From assembly GCA_964446655.1 (NCBI GenBank), contig CAYUPL010000005.1, forward strand, positions 1-64,000: a DNA stretch of 64,000 nt, given 5' to 3'. Position 1 is the first letter of the stretch; every line of letters starts with the position of its first letter. This document shows, in pieces, positions 45,141 through 54,102 of the stretch. The notes beneath the pieces are model-generated. The model did no database searches, had not been told where the DNA came from, and was given only the letters and a program-made list of their open reading frames with translations. The stretch comes from Desulfopila_A sp964446655. Its GTDB lineage: Bacteria; Desulfobacterota; Desulfobulbia; Desulfobulbales; Desulfocapsaceae. The position numbers were made by a program, and so were the translations under genes.

Positions 45141-46829
45141 TTATGCTTTCGTATCATTTTTGTTCTGCAATGTAACGATTTTGGTGGAACCGACATACTC
45201 TTTGCTCTCAAACCCGGTGGCAGCTGTCATCTGCCGGGTCAGTTCCGCCATTTTTTGCATATTACGGATGATCATGTCGATATCATCGATACGATCCTGT
45301 GAAGTGAGATCATCTCGAAGAAGTTGTGCCGTACCGAGGGCGGCAAAGAGAGGTGTGTTGAGTTCGTGTGCCGCCGTGCCCGCCATCTCGATGACTCCCT
45401 GGAGCTTCATACGTTCCATCTTTTCCCGTTCCAGCTGTCTCTGGTGGGTGATATCGCGTACTACTTCAATGACGAACGAGACTTTGCTGTCGTTTGTGCG
45501 CATCGGTGCCAGGTGACGCTCATACCATTTCAGTTCTCCTCCACTCTCAAGCTGCTCGGAAACCGTTATCGGTTCACCGTGACTCAGTACCGCCTTGACG
45601 GGACAATCGGGAGTCTGCGCTGATTTCCACGGAGACACCTTGCGATAAAAAAGGCCCAGGGCCTCCACTTCCTTGGATTCGGTCTGTTCCAGGAACTGCT
45701 TGTTTGCCAGGATAATCCGCCCTTCGGCGTCAACCACCAGGAGCTGCAGCCAGAGCGAGTCAAGAATAGTCTGTAGAAAATGCTCCTGTTCTTCAATCTG
45801 GTTGAAAAGCAGGGTGATCTGGCGATATGTCCGGGCTTTCTCAATGGCATTGCCGCCTTCTTCAGCGACAGCTACGGCAAAATTTATTTCGGCGGCGCTG
45901 AAAAAATGCGGAGTGGTGGTAAGCAGGCGCAGCACACCAATTATTTTTTCTTCGTTTTTGATGGGGACAACGAGTATCGATTTGATCCCCTCACGCTGGA
46001 TTTCCTCGTGGTATTCTACTCTGGAGTCGGTGGCGGCATCGTAGACGGCAACGGGTTCCCCTTTCAGAACCTTGAAAATAGAATCCTCTCCGCTGATGCT
46101 GCCGCGGTTAAGATATTCTTCCGACAGGCCGGAGGCTGCCATTAGCTCGAGACGGTTGGTGGCGGGATGTTTCAGGCGGATAGTGCAGCCCTGAACCTTC
46201 ATGATTCCCGGGAGTTTTTCGACGATTGTGGTGAGAATGCGATCAAGATCGAGAGTAGAATTAACCAGTTTTGATATTTCGCGCAGCTCCCGGAAGAAGA
46301 TGACCTGGTTCTCCATATCTTTAAACAAGCGGCCATTGGCAATTGCCATGCCGACCTGTTTGGCCAGGGACATGGCAAAGGCGATTTCCGAGGGCGAAAA
46401 CTGCCGACGTTCCTTGGTCAACAGGCGCATCAGTCCAATCACCTGTTCCTGGAAGAGGATCGGCAATGACATGGCACTTTTTACCCCTTCACGCGAGATC
46501 AGAGCGCAACTGTCATGGTCACAATCCTTTTCCAGATCCGTTCTGGCGATGGGACGGCCATCTCGTAATGTGGCCATCACTTCGCTGGAGTCTATGGTGC
46601 TGCGGGAAAGATATTCTGCCGATACACCATGGGCGGCGCCAAGAACAAAGGAGTTGGTGCCGACATCGAGCAGCCGGATGGTGGCAGCGTCTACCTCGAG
46701 CAGCTCGGGGAGACGGCGTACCACAAGGTCCATAACCTGTTGCGGGTCATGGACCATGCTGATCAGGCGAGTGACTTCCTGGAAAACTTCCAGGTAGTCA
46801 CTCTCTTTTGGTCGGATTGCAGATGCCAT
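45141..46829 (-). CDS. GAF-GAF-PAS histidine kinase lacking the ATP-binding domain
   Basis: 562 residues. Two GAF domains cover about 20-170 and 190-340; each carries GVKSAMSLPILFQEQVIGLMRLL or GIKSILVVPIKNEEKIIGVLRLL. A PAS domain follows (LQLLVVDAEGRIILANKQFLEQT...ITHQRQLEREKMERM). A HisKA dimerisation helix with the H-box AAHELNTPLFAALGTAQLL near residue 488 closes it, and the protein stops about 60 residues later with no HATPase_c domain. No frameshifted ATPase coding is visible in the 214 bases behind it. It starts 16 bases after the ferredoxin gene. Confidence 0.88.
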   Translation of the reverse strand: MASAIRPKESDYLEVFQEVTRLISMVHDPQQVMDLVVRRLPELLEVDAATIRLLDVGTNSFVLGAAHGVSAEYLSRSTIDSSEVMATLRDGRPIARTDLEKDCDHDSCALISREGVKSAMSLPILFQEQVIGLMRLLTKERRQFSPSEIAFAMSLAKQVGMAIANGRLFKDMENQVIFFRELREISKLVNSTLDLDRILTTIVEKLPGIMKVQGCTIRLKHPATNRLELMAASGLSEEYLNRGSISGEDSIFKVLKGEPVAVYDAATDSRVEYHEEIQREGIKSILVVPIKNEEKIIGVLRLLTTTPHFFSAAEINFAVAVAEEGGNAIEKARTYRQITLLFNQIEEQEHFLQTILDSLWLQLLVVDAEGRIILANKQFLEQTESKEVEALGLFYRKVSPWKSAQTPDCPVKAVLSHGEPITVSEQLESGGELKWYERHLAPMRTNDSKVSFVIEVVRDITHQRQLEREKMERMKLQGVIEMAGTAAHELNTPLFAALGTAQLLRDDLTSQDRIDDIDMIIRNMQKMAELTRQMTAATGFESKEYVGSTKIVTLQNKNDTKA

Positions 46830-46845
46830 AAACCGTTACCAACGT

Positions 46846-47298
46846 TTACGCCGGCTCAAGAGATACCAGCTCCAGAGCATGAGTGGTACATTTGGCGATG
46901 CATGCCGGTTTCAGGCCGGCGTCGAGACGGTCCATGCAGAAATCACATTTAACTGCCTTGCCGTCGTCCGGATTTTGAACAGGAATCTGCCATGGACAGG
47001 CGCTCTGGCAGGCCATGCAGCCGATGCAGGTCTCCTGGTCGATATAGACAATACCGTCGTCACGTTTGCGCATTGCTCCCGTCGGGCAGACCGGCAGGCA
47101 GAGGGGGGCGTCACAGTGACGACAGGTGCTGAAGGTGAACTCCACTCGCGGAACTCCACCGATCTTTTTCAGCGGGGTGGTGCTGATTTCGCACAGAAAC
47201 GGACCAACCGGCAGATTTTTATTGGTTTTACAATGAACCTCGCAGCCGTGGCAGCCGATGCATCTGCGGGTATTGAGGTGGATCATATAGTTTTTCAC
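46846..47298 (-). CDS. Ferredoxin-type electron-transfer subunit with four 4Fe-4S motifs
   Basis: 150 residues; GTG start, with GGAGAG upstream. The 16 cysteines form the DMSO-reductase B-subunit pattern: CIGCHGCEVHCK, CRHCDAPLCLPVCP, CIGCMACQSACP and CDFCMDRLDAGLKPACIAKC. It should carry electrons to or from the molybdoenzyme encoded just upstream, with which it overlaps by four bases. No Tat or Sec signal, so it is cytoplasmic. Confidence 0.93.
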   Translation of the reverse strand: MKNYMIHLNTRRCIGCHGCEVHCKTNKNLPVGPFLCEISTTPLKKIGGVPRVEFTFSTCRHCDAPLCLPVCPTGAMRKRDDGIVYIDQETCIGCMACQSACPWQIPVQNPDDGKAVKCDFCMDRLDAGLKPACIAKCTTHALELVSLEPA

Positions 47299-49409
47299 AG
47301 TTCAACTCTCCTCTTGGGGTTACGAATACTCTTGCGCACATGAACAAAGGCCTCACAGAGGTTGACGCCGCCACCGGCCTCATCCCAGTCATCCAGTTTG
47401 CCGATCATCAGTTTCTGGTCGCTCAAGCCCGCCAGGAAATTGCGGGATTGTCGTGGAATTTCCCGACCAAAACCGTGGACGGTAAAGACAGCTTCCGGAT
47501 GGATGAAATCGCTTACATGAGCGGCAACCGTGGCACGATAGGAATTATCGGCAGAGGAGACTTCCACCAGATCTCCGCTGGAGACCCCGAGTTTTTTCGC
47601 GCTTTTGCTGTTGATGGTCAGGGTGTTGACGGGCATCAGCTCGGAGAGCAGCGGGTTGTTGGTGGTGTGACCATGGGTGTGGATGGCGACCCGGCCGTAA
47701 ATAAGCCGAAACATACCCTTTTCGGGGGCCTCGGGAGAAGCGAAAGGCTTCAGAGACGGCAGGCCGGCCTTGGTCAGTTTTTCGCTGATGATTTCCAGTT
47801 TGCCGCTGGGTGTCTTGAACTTGGCGGCCAAGGTTGCGGGATTATAGAAAACCGGGGTGTCGGCCAATTCGACAAAACCCTTTTCTTCAAAGTCTGCCAT
47901 GGTATACCCGGTCGGTTCAAGCTGCCAGGCCCAGAGTTCTTCGATGGTTTTGAAGGGGAAGTGTTCCTTAAGACCGAGGCGGGCGGCCAGACCGGTGAAA
48001 ATCTCCCAGGATGCCTTAGTGTCAAACTTGGGTTCAACGGCTTTGCGGCGTACCGCCAGACGCGGTTTAAGGCCTTTTTGCTGACATATTGGTGTGTCTC
48101 TCTCAAGATAGGTTGATTCCGGCAGGATCACATCGGCATACCAGCCGAATTCGCTATAGTGGGTGTCGATGGATACCAGCAGATCACATTTATCCATGGC
48201 CGTTTTCTGCTTTTCCGGGTCGGGCATGCCGCTGAAGGGGTCATGCCGCATGGCAATCCAGGCCTTGATGGGATAGGGATCTTCCGCCAGCATATGGTTG
48301 AAAAAGAGATGCGCCAGGCCGGGGCCTTTGTCGAAGTGATTATACTGCCAGCCGACTCCATCGCCCCGTTTGATATCGGGTTTGCCGCAATCGATCTCGC
48401 GGATGGTTTTTTTGCCGCAGTCGCCGGCGCCTTTGGGGATGAACAGGCCGCCCTTCATCTCGATATTGCCCATCAATATATTGAGAATATGCATGGCGCG
48501 ACTGGAATAGAAGGAATCTTTATAGCGGGCCAGGTTCCAGCCGGGATGAAAAATGACCTTGGGCCGTCCTTCACCGATCTCTTCGACAAAGGCCAGAATG
48601 TCTTTTTCTTTAACGTTGCATTCTTTGGCTGCCCAGGCGGGAGTATACTGCTCCACGAAACTGCAGAGTTCGGCAAAACCGCTGACGTGCGTATCGATAA
48701 AGGTCTTGTCGTAATATCCGTTTTTAATAACCTGATGTATGACTCCCAGGGCAAGGGCATAGTCGGTGCCCGGGCGGACCTGGAAAAAACGGGTTGCTTT
48801 AACGCCGGTCATGGTCTGACGAACATCGACATAGGTCAGTTTGCCGCCTTTTTCCAGCATCTCCAGGGTCTGCTGGTTTTCCGCGATACGCAGGGCCGAA
48901 AACATGTCGCGTCCGAACAACACAAGATGATTGGCGTTCTTGATATCATAGGCGAAACCTTTGCGGCCGACGCCGTTGATGGAAAGACTGGCATGGTGGG
49001 TATTCCGGCCACAGGTACAGTCATGGTTGGTGTAGTTGGGCGAGCCATAGGCATGGATAAAGGCTTTATACATGCCCTGCCACGGACCGCCTCGAGAAGA
49101 GAGCACCACGGACTCAGGTCCGTACTCTTTTTTGATCTGTGCCATCTTGTCGGCAACATAGTCAAGTGCTTCCGTCCAGCTTGCCTCTCTCCAGCGGCCG
49201 GCGCCTCTGTTTCCCACCCTGATAAGAGGTTGGCGGGGGCGATCCGTGTCGTCCACCAGCGCCACTCCGGCAGAGCCTTTGGCACACAGGGCGCCGCCAA
49301 GCAGATGCGGGTTGCCTTCAATCCAGGTTATACGGTTGCCCTGGGACTCCACACGGATGGGACAACGCACCGTGCACATCCCGCAGATGGAGTAAACTGA
49401 TTTTTTCAT
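47295..49409 (-). CDS. PsrA/PhsA-like molybdopterin oxidoreductase, cytoplasmic
   Basis: 704 residues from ATG 49409; the ATG 18 bases upstream belongs to the GAGGAG ribosome-binding site. The N-terminal cluster motif is ICGMCTVRCPIRV...ALCAKG (C-x2-C-x3-C-x26-C). The Mo-ligand region NHDCTCGRNTHHAS suggests a cysteine ligand as in polysulfide/thiosulfate reductases. The C-terminal molybdopterin-binding domain contains GRVAIHTHGHTTNNPLLSEL and HGFGREIPRQSRN. No twin-arginine leader and no membrane-anchor gene follow, unlike PsrABC/PhsABC, so the enzyme is probably soluble. Substrate unproven; sulfur oxyanion or polysulfide likely from context. Confidence 0.88.
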   Translation of the reverse strand: MKKSVYSICGMCTVRCPIRVESQGNRITWIEGNPHLLGGALCAKGSAGVALVDDTDRPRQPLIRVGNRGAGRWREASWTEALDYVADKMAQIKKEYGPESVVLSSRGGPWQGMYKAFIHAYGSPNYTNHDCTCGRNTHHASLSINGVGRKGFAYDIKNANHLVLFGRDMFSALRIAENQQTLEMLEKGGKLTYVDVRQTMTGVKATRFFQVRPGTDYALALGVIHQVIKNGYYDKTFIDTHVSGFAELCSFVEQYTPAWAAKECNVKEKDILAFVEEIGEGRPKVIFHPGWNLARYKDSFYSSRAMHILNILMGNIEMKGGLFIPKGAGDCGKKTIREIDCGKPDIKRGDGVGWQYNHFDKGPGLAHLFFNHMLAEDPYPIKAWIAMRHDPFSGMPDPEKQKTAMDKCDLLVSIDTHYSEFGWYADVILPESTYLERDTPICQQKGLKPRLAVRRKAVEPKFDTKASWEIFTGLAARLGLKEHFPFKTIEELWAWQLEPTGYTMADFEEKGFVELADTPVFYNPATLAAKFKTPSGKLEIISEKLTKAGLPSLKPFASPEAPEKGMFRLIYGRVAIHTHGHTTNNPLLSELMPVNTLTINSKSAKKLGVSSGDLVEVSSADNSYRATVAAHVSDFIHPEAVFTVHGFGREIPRQSRNFLAGLSDQKLMIGKLDDWDEAGGGVNLCEAFVHVRKSIRNPKRRVEL

Positions 49410-49455
49410 GCAACTCTCCTCGTTCATTTTCGGTTATTGCCAGTACTTGAAGTGA

Positions 49456-49815
49456 TTAACGGGCAAGTATTTCAGCAACTTTTTCTTCCAGTTCGGTTTT
49501 ATCTATCGGTTTAACGCAGTACTCTCCCGCGCCCAGCTCCAGCGCTTCCCGCGCTGTTTCAATAGTGGGATAGCCGGTCAGCATGATAACCTTGATATCC
49601 GGATCATGTTTTTTGAATTGTTCCAACACCTGAATACCACTCATCTTTTTGAGCTTGATGTCGAGAATGGCAAGGTCCACAGCATTGTTTTCCGCAAAAG
49701 CTATCGCCTCTTCTTCCTCTGTGAAGGAGTGCACGTTGTGTCCTTGCCTGGTAAGTATTTTTTGAATCAGCACGACTGCATCGAGTACATCATCAAGAAC
49801 AAGTATTTCTGCCAT
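49456..49815 (-). CDS. Stand-alone response-regulator receiver protein
   Basis: 119 residues, one CheY-like domain only: acidic pocket LDDVLD, phosphoacceptor in LAILDIKLKKMSG, LTGYPT and the conserved lysine in CVKPIDKTE. First gene of the leftward unit receiver-molybdoenzyme-ferredoxin-kinase. It may act as a phosphate sink or intermediate for the truncated kinase. A sigma-54 promoter lies 129 bases upstream. Confidence 0.92.
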   Translation of the reverse strand: MAEILVLDDVLDAVVLIQKILTRQGHNVHSFTEEEEAIAFAENNAVDLAILDIKLKKMSGIQVLEQFKKHDPDIKVIMLTGYPTIETAREALELGAGEYCVKPIDKTELEEKVAEILAR

Positions 49816-49943
49816 GGCTGTTCTCCGGAGTTATTGAGCACCGACCACGGGCAAAAACGGGAAACAGAGCGGCCGGGTCGACTGAAGCTATGAACAAGAG
49901 CATTTCTGATATGGAATTTCTTGTCTGCATCAGTATAGGAACT

Positions 49944-49962
49944 AGCAGATTTCATGCCTGAT
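49944..49962 (-). promoter_or_regulatory. Sigma-54 (-24/-12) promoter of the receiver-molybdoenzyme unit
   Basis: On the minus strand ATCAGGCAT-G-AAA-TC-TGCTA; GG and GC are ten bases apart. Almost the same sequence as the tauE promoter. It leaves a leader of about 120 bases before the receiver gene. Confidence 0.8.
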
Positions 49963-50078
49963 TTGCAAGCTCCTTGGAAATTTACCGGAAAACAGTGTGT
50001 GCCCGGCATGTTTTGTGACGGCAAAAACCAGTCTGTCGGTAATATTTTCACTGACCCTCGAAATACAGGAAGGTAAGT

Positions 50079-50094
50079 GCAACTGAAGTGTTGC
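50079..50094. promoter_or_regulatory. Palindromic activator site 3
   Basis: GCAAC-TGAAGT-GTTGC, about 120 bases upstream of the sigma-54 promoter, the same spacing as site 1 before tauE. An imperfect copy GCAAC-ACATTT-GCTGC lies at 50190-50205. Confidence 0.7.
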
Positions 50095-50265
50095 GTATTA
50101 CAACCAGAGAGAGGCGGCGGAGTTGTGAATATTATGCTGCAGCGATGAGTTTTGCTAAGCAAGGTTTCTGTGAAAGGGTTGATGGCCGTGCAACACATTT
50201 GCTGCTTTCTTGAAATAGATTATTATTTTAAGTAGTTAAATGTTTGTGGCCTGGTGTTGCCGGCG

Positions 50266-50295
50266 CCATGGTGCAACGGTATGGTTGCACCATGG
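50266..50295. promoter_or_regulatory. Palindromic activator site 4 with 12-base perfect arms
   Basis: CCATGGTGCAAC (50266-50277) is the exact reverse complement of GTTGCACCATGG (50284-50295), spacer GGTATG. The core is again GCAAC-N6-GTTGC. The remaining sequence from 49816 to 50599 contains no gene I can support. Confidence 0.75.
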
Positions 50296-50599
50296 TGCTG
50301 TCGGAATCATTTGAGGCGTTTTCTCATAAACCGGGATGAAGCAGGGCATAGCCCCGCGAACAGAGGTGTCTCTTTGATGGCAGTGGGAGCATCTGCCCGC
50401 TCTGATTTATGTGATGAGAAAAACGACGTTAGAACAGATAACGAACTGACAAAGCAGATATATTTAACTCAGCGCTATGCTTTTATCGTCTGTTGGGAAA
50501 ATATTCTGGAAAAGATAGGAGAAAAAAGATACCCTGAAGGTCATGAGAAATGAACCTGAGGAATAGCGGAAATACCAGGTAACGCTGTTTCAGACACTC

Positions 50600-52073
50600 A
50601 TGATGAGTGCTACCCAATCGCTTTCTCTGGGCTGGAGACATAACTATTTTGAGTTTGAATACGTCGGGCTGAACTACTCCCAGCCAAAGAACAACGACGG
50701 GGATATCTGGCTTACCGTCAATCTCCGGGTTATCGTTGACGAAGCCGCTGGAGATCGCTACGTCGACGGGCTTATGGAAGATATAACCATCCGCAAGCAT
50801 ACCAGTGAGCAGCTGCGTCTTTACCGCGAACATCTGGAAAATCTGGTTGACGAACGGACCAAGGAATATCAACGCATAAACGAAGACCTGCAGCAGGAGA
50901 TCAAGGAAAGAGAGCGGATAGAGGAACCGCTTCAGGCGAGAAAGCTGGAATCCATTGGCGTGCTGGCCGGAGGTATCGCCCATGATTTCAACAATCTGAT
51001 CACCATTGTCCTTGGCAATATCAATATGGCCCAGCTCAAGGGAGGAGAACATGTCGCCAATGAGCTGCAGCGCGCCGTTCAGGGACTGGATCGTGCAAAA
51101 AACCTCACTGATAAATTTATCACTTTTTCATCGGGAGGGGAGCCGGTAAAGCAGATCCTGGATATTGAAGAGGTGACCCCGTTCAGCGGTCAGTCTGGCC
51201 CTTTCGGGCTCCGGTCTTCAGGCCAGGTTTGATTGTGATGCCGGTCTGTACCGGATCAATGCCGATATAAGACATATCAGCCAGGCTATGAATAATATAA
51301 TTGAAAACAGCAAACAGGCCATGTCGGACGGCGGTATTCTCGACATTCGCATCAGTAATATCAAGCTGGAAGGACATCTCAACGGCAAATTACCGAAGGA
51401 TGTTGTCGTAAATGAGGGCGACTACGTCGCCATTGAGTTCATCGATCATGGCGTCGGCATCTCGGCGCAGGATCTCCCCCGGGTTTTCGACCCCTATTTC
51501 ACCACTGCCTAGTTAGGTAATAAAAAAGGTAAAGGGCTTGGTCTGACCATTGCCTATTCGATCGTAAAAAAACATGACGGCTTTTTGAGCTTAACCTCAA
51601 CTCCGGGCCGGGGAACCCGTGTGCGCATGGTACTTCCCGGAGTGGCGGTAAAGATTCATGATGAATCGCGGCAAAAGGCCGGCACAACAGGACAAACCCC
51701 GAGAGTCCTACTGATGGACGACGAGGAGATGCTCAGAAATCTGGCCACCGCCATGTTTCATCAGCTGGGGTACGAAATAGATGCCGTCGCCGACGGTACG
51801 GCCGCTATCAGTGCTTACTCCGAGGCTTTGGCTGGAAAGGAGTGCTATGATATCGTCATCCTCGATCTGACTATTCCCGGCGGCATGGGAGACCGGGAAG
51901 TCATCAAGCTGTTGCGCCGGCTTGATCCAAAGGTAAAAGCTGTGGTTTCCAGCGGCTATTCCAGCGATCCGGTGGTGGCCGATTACCGAGGCCACGGCTT
52001 TATTGACGCATTGTCCAAACCGTACGACCTTGTCACTCTTAAAGAAACGCTCCAGAGAATACTGGCTCTTTGA
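50600..52073 (+). pseudogene. Hybrid histidine kinase/receiver, frameshifted and interrupted
   Basis: The first frame (50600-51232) encodes a PAS remnant, a coiled linker (LRLYREHLENLVDERTKEYQRINEDLQ) and HisKA with GIAHDFNNLITIVLG. A shift near 51180 moves coding to another frame with the HATPase N-box NNIIENSKQAM and G1 FIDHGVGIS. TAG at 51510-51512 interrupts FTT-A-stop-LGNKKGKGLGLTIAYSIV. The same frame then carries a receiver domain (LLMDDEEML, ILDLTIPGGMG, SKPYD) to 52073. The 5' end is also eroded. One shift plus one amber codon indicate recent inactivation. Confidence 0.85.
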
Positions 52074-52133
52074 AGCGGAGTCCGGGCTTATGGGTGCTCA
52101 AATATCATTCCCCTCAGTCTTTCCAACAAAAAT

Positions 52134-52427
52134 TCAGGTAAGCGCAGACTCCGAGCTGTCTCCTTCGGTCTCGCCGAGCACGACCCCTGTGGCAATAGTA
52201 GCATGACCACAAAACGGTACCTCCATCTCAGGACTGTAGTAGCGAATCGTTCGGTTCTGTCCGCTACTTGGTACCACAAAGGCAGTTTCGGAGTAACCGA
52301 CTTCAGCCGCAATTCGCTGCATAACATCCACGGATGGCAACGTCTCACCAATCCAGACTCCGGCGGGATTACCACCTTCAGGGGTGTCCGTAAAAGCTGA
52401 TCTCCGATAAAGCGTTCCAGATTTCAT
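52134..52427 (-). pseudogene. Truncated PhzF-family isomerase
   Basis: The 97 residues cover only the N-terminal third of a PhzF-like protein (usual length 260-300): FTDTPEGGNPAGVWIG, EVGYSETAFVV, RTIRYYSPEMEVPFCGHATIATGVVL. The frame ends right behind the GHAT motif. The sequence beyond abuts the broken hybrid kinase, so the rest of the gene was lost by deletion. Confidence 0.8.
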
Positions 52428-52482
52428 TCTGTTTCTACATATAATTGCAGAGGTTTTTTTGGGTCTTTACAATAGTTTTTTA

Positions 52483-53010
52483 TCATACAGCACATGCATG
52501 ATCCGGCATGAGCCAATCTTGAGGATTAAGCGAAATTTTATGTTGTTCTTTTATGTCTTTTCTTTTAGATGGGAAATTTTTAAAGACATCAAGAATATTC
52601 GTGCATCGATCATGCTTTTCACATTGATCCTCAACACAACCAAGGTATAGAGCCCTTAAAAGTCTGTCCGAACCTTCACCTATCTGTTTTTTGCCATTTT
52701 CCCATCTAGAAACCGTTGAATCTTCAACCCCCAGAGATCTTGCAAGATCTTTAGCCTTTACGTTCAGCTCTTTTCTTAAGAATTTAATTTCTTCCGGGAG
52801 AAGAAGAGCTTTTTTGTTTTTACAAATATCTCGACCTATTGCCTTGTGAAGCTTTTCTGGGCTTGGAATAGCAGCGTATTCTTCGCCACAAGAAACGCAA
52901 CGGTATTGCGTCACACCCATCAAGAGTACGTCTAAGCCAGATTCGGTATATTGATATGGTTTATCTTTTATTACTTCTAAAGATTCTCCACATATATAGC
53001 ATTTGTCCAT
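52483..53010 (-). CDS. MqsA-type antitoxin/regulator with zinc motif and XRE helix-turn-helix
   Basis: 175 residues. CYICGES and CVSCGEE form an N-terminal zinc site as in MqsA. A helix-turn-helix follows (LRKELNVKAKDLARSLGVEDSTVSRWENGKKQIGEG). Downstream of the DUF4258 gene on the same strand, this is a common DUF4258 toxin/MqsA-like antitoxin pair. GGGGGAAG precedes the ATG. The antitoxin probably also represses the operon. Confidence 0.82.
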   Translation of the reverse strand: MDKCYICGESLEVIKDKPYQYTESGLDVLLMGVTQYRCVSCGEEYAAIPSPEKLHKAIGRDICKNKKALLLPEEIKFLRKELNVKAKDLARSLGVEDSTVSRWENGKKQIGEGSDRLLRALYLGCVEDQCEKHDRCTNILDVFKNFPSKRKDIKEQHKISLNPQDWLMPDHACAV

Positions 53011-53091
53011 TTTACTTCCCCCAAACTTCCTTATTTTAGATAATACTGAATGATGTGAAAATTGAAAAGTCTCTTATATTTCAGACCTAAC

Positions 53092-53400
53092 TTAAGAAAG
53101 TACAGTAATGATAACACATTTGTACTGCTTAGCGATTGACACAACCACACCTCCGGTTGTGCTATCAAGATCGTCACCTTCGAATTTATATTTCCAATTT
53201 TCCATCGAACTATTAAATTCTGATTCAACAAGAGAACCATTTGAAATGATGTGCATTATATCTCTAAGAGAGTAACCTCTTTCTAACATCCTTTCTTTGG
53301 CGTGCCTGCTTGGAAAAATCGTTCCGCCACTGCTCCAGATGTAATCAATTAAATCCTTTACTTCTGATTCCGATAACTCCTTTGTAGGATCAAATCTCAT
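53092..53400 (-). CDS. DUF4258 protein, probable toxin
   Basis: 102 residues. The motif FPSRHAKERMLERGYSLRDIMHIISNGSLVE and the ending VVVSIAKQYKCVIITVLS are those of DUF4258, a BrnT/RelE-like family with the conserved SxHAxxRMxERG. It forms a module with the MqsA-like gene 81 bases downstream. An RNase-type activity is plausible for the fold but not shown. Confidence 0.82.
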   Translation of the reverse strand: MRFDPTKELSESEVKDLIDYIWSSGGTIFPSRHAKERMLERGYSLRDIMHIISNGSLVESEFNSSMENWKYKFEGDDLDSTTGGVVVSIAKQYKCVIITVLS

Positions 53401-53514
53401 AATTAACCATAATTACAAACTTGACCTCATGTCAAGTTGTTTTTGTCTTTAATGCCTCTAGATTGTATCTTTAACTATTAATTAACGCTAATCCAAGTGT
53501 TTATCATTTATTTA

Positions 53515-53580
53515 GTGTCGTCAACGTTTATTTGAGCGGCGAGATTCAGCGAGTCCGATGGAACAGTTGGTTAGCCGAAT
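53515..53580 (-). other. Weak attC-like inverted structure
   Basis: Read leftward: GGCTAACCAACTGTTCCATCGG near 53575-53554 and AAACGTTG near 53523, with CAAC/GTTG and CGG/CCG complementarity between. This recalls integron attC sites lying between cassettes, and the toxin-antitoxin content fits, but the R box deviates from the GTTRRRY consensus. Low certainty. Confidence 0.2.
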
Positions 53581-53861
53581 TATCTTTTTACAGTCTTTTT
53601 ATAGACCGTATTCCTGTCTCTTTTTCCTATGGCAATTACTATGACAAAAAGCTCATTATCAATTACTTCATAAACAAGTCGATATCCACTGGCTCGAAGT
53701 TTGATTTTATAGTGATTTTCAAAACCAGATAGCTTCGAAGACAAGATATGTGGCTTTTCTAGCCGGTCTGCTAGTTTTTTCTTAAACTGTGCTTGAATTG
53801 AGTTATCAGGTTTCTTCCACTCCTTAAGTGCAGTAGGTAAGAACTTGAGATTATAATTCAT
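53580..53861 (-). CDS. RelE/ParE-superfamily toxin
   Basis: 93 residues: FLPTALKEWKKPDNSIQAQFKKKLADRLEKPHILSSKLSGFENHYKIKLRASGYRLVYEVIDNELFVIVIAIGKRDRN is a typical RelE/StbE pattern (ribosome-dependent mRNA endonuclease in characterised members; R and K residues near the end of the core present). It overlaps its antitoxin gene by 11 bases. Confidence 0.93.
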   Translation of the reverse strand: MNYNLKFLPTALKEWKKPDNSIQAQFKKKLADRLEKPHILSSKLSGFENHYKIKLRASGYRLVYEVIDNELFVIVIAIGKRDRNTVYKKTVKR

Positions 53862-54102
53862 CGAGGTTTACCTCAACCGCTGAAGATTTTTCATGTTGAC
53901 GTTCTTTGACAAGTAAACCAAGCTGATAATCTTCAATCTGTTCCAGCATAAGTTCGTATGTTTCAGCAGGAACTAGGTATGCCGTTGGTTTGTTGTGATT
54001 TAGTATAGCTATAGGTTCACCTTCTGATTGCTCAATAAGGGAAGAAGGGTTTTTCTTTAGCTCTGATATGCTTGCTGAACATCTTGCCAAGACAGATTCC
54101 AT
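53851..54102 (-). CDS. Phd/YefM (StbD)-family antitoxin
   Basis: 83 residues: ASISELKKNPSSLIEQSEGEPIAILNHNKPTAYLVPAETYELMLEQIED is the Phd/YefM N-terminal DNA-binding fold, followed by an acidic C-terminal toxin-binding tail. GAGG lies before the ATG. It neutralises the RelE-type toxin and probably autoregulates the pair. Confidence 0.93.
   Translation of the reverse strand: MESVLARCSASISELKKNPSSLIEQSEGEPIAILNHNKPTAYLVPAETYELMLEQIEDYQLGLLVKERQHEKSSAVEVNLDEL

Noticed and set aside
48159..49400. 413-codon plus-strand ORF opposite the molybdoenzyme gene
   Set aside because: Antisense shadow of the molybdopterin oxidoreductase; no RBS or domain signal.
50241..50256. TGGCCTGGTGTTGCC as a rightward sigma-54 promoter for the hybrid kinase
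   Set aside because: GG to GC spacing is one base short of the strict ten-base requirement.
51510..51512. TAG inside the hybrid kinase as a possible pyrrolysine codon
   Set aside because: The gene also carries a frameshift and a lost 5' end, and Pyl has no expected place in an HATPase G2 loop; simple decay is the better reading.
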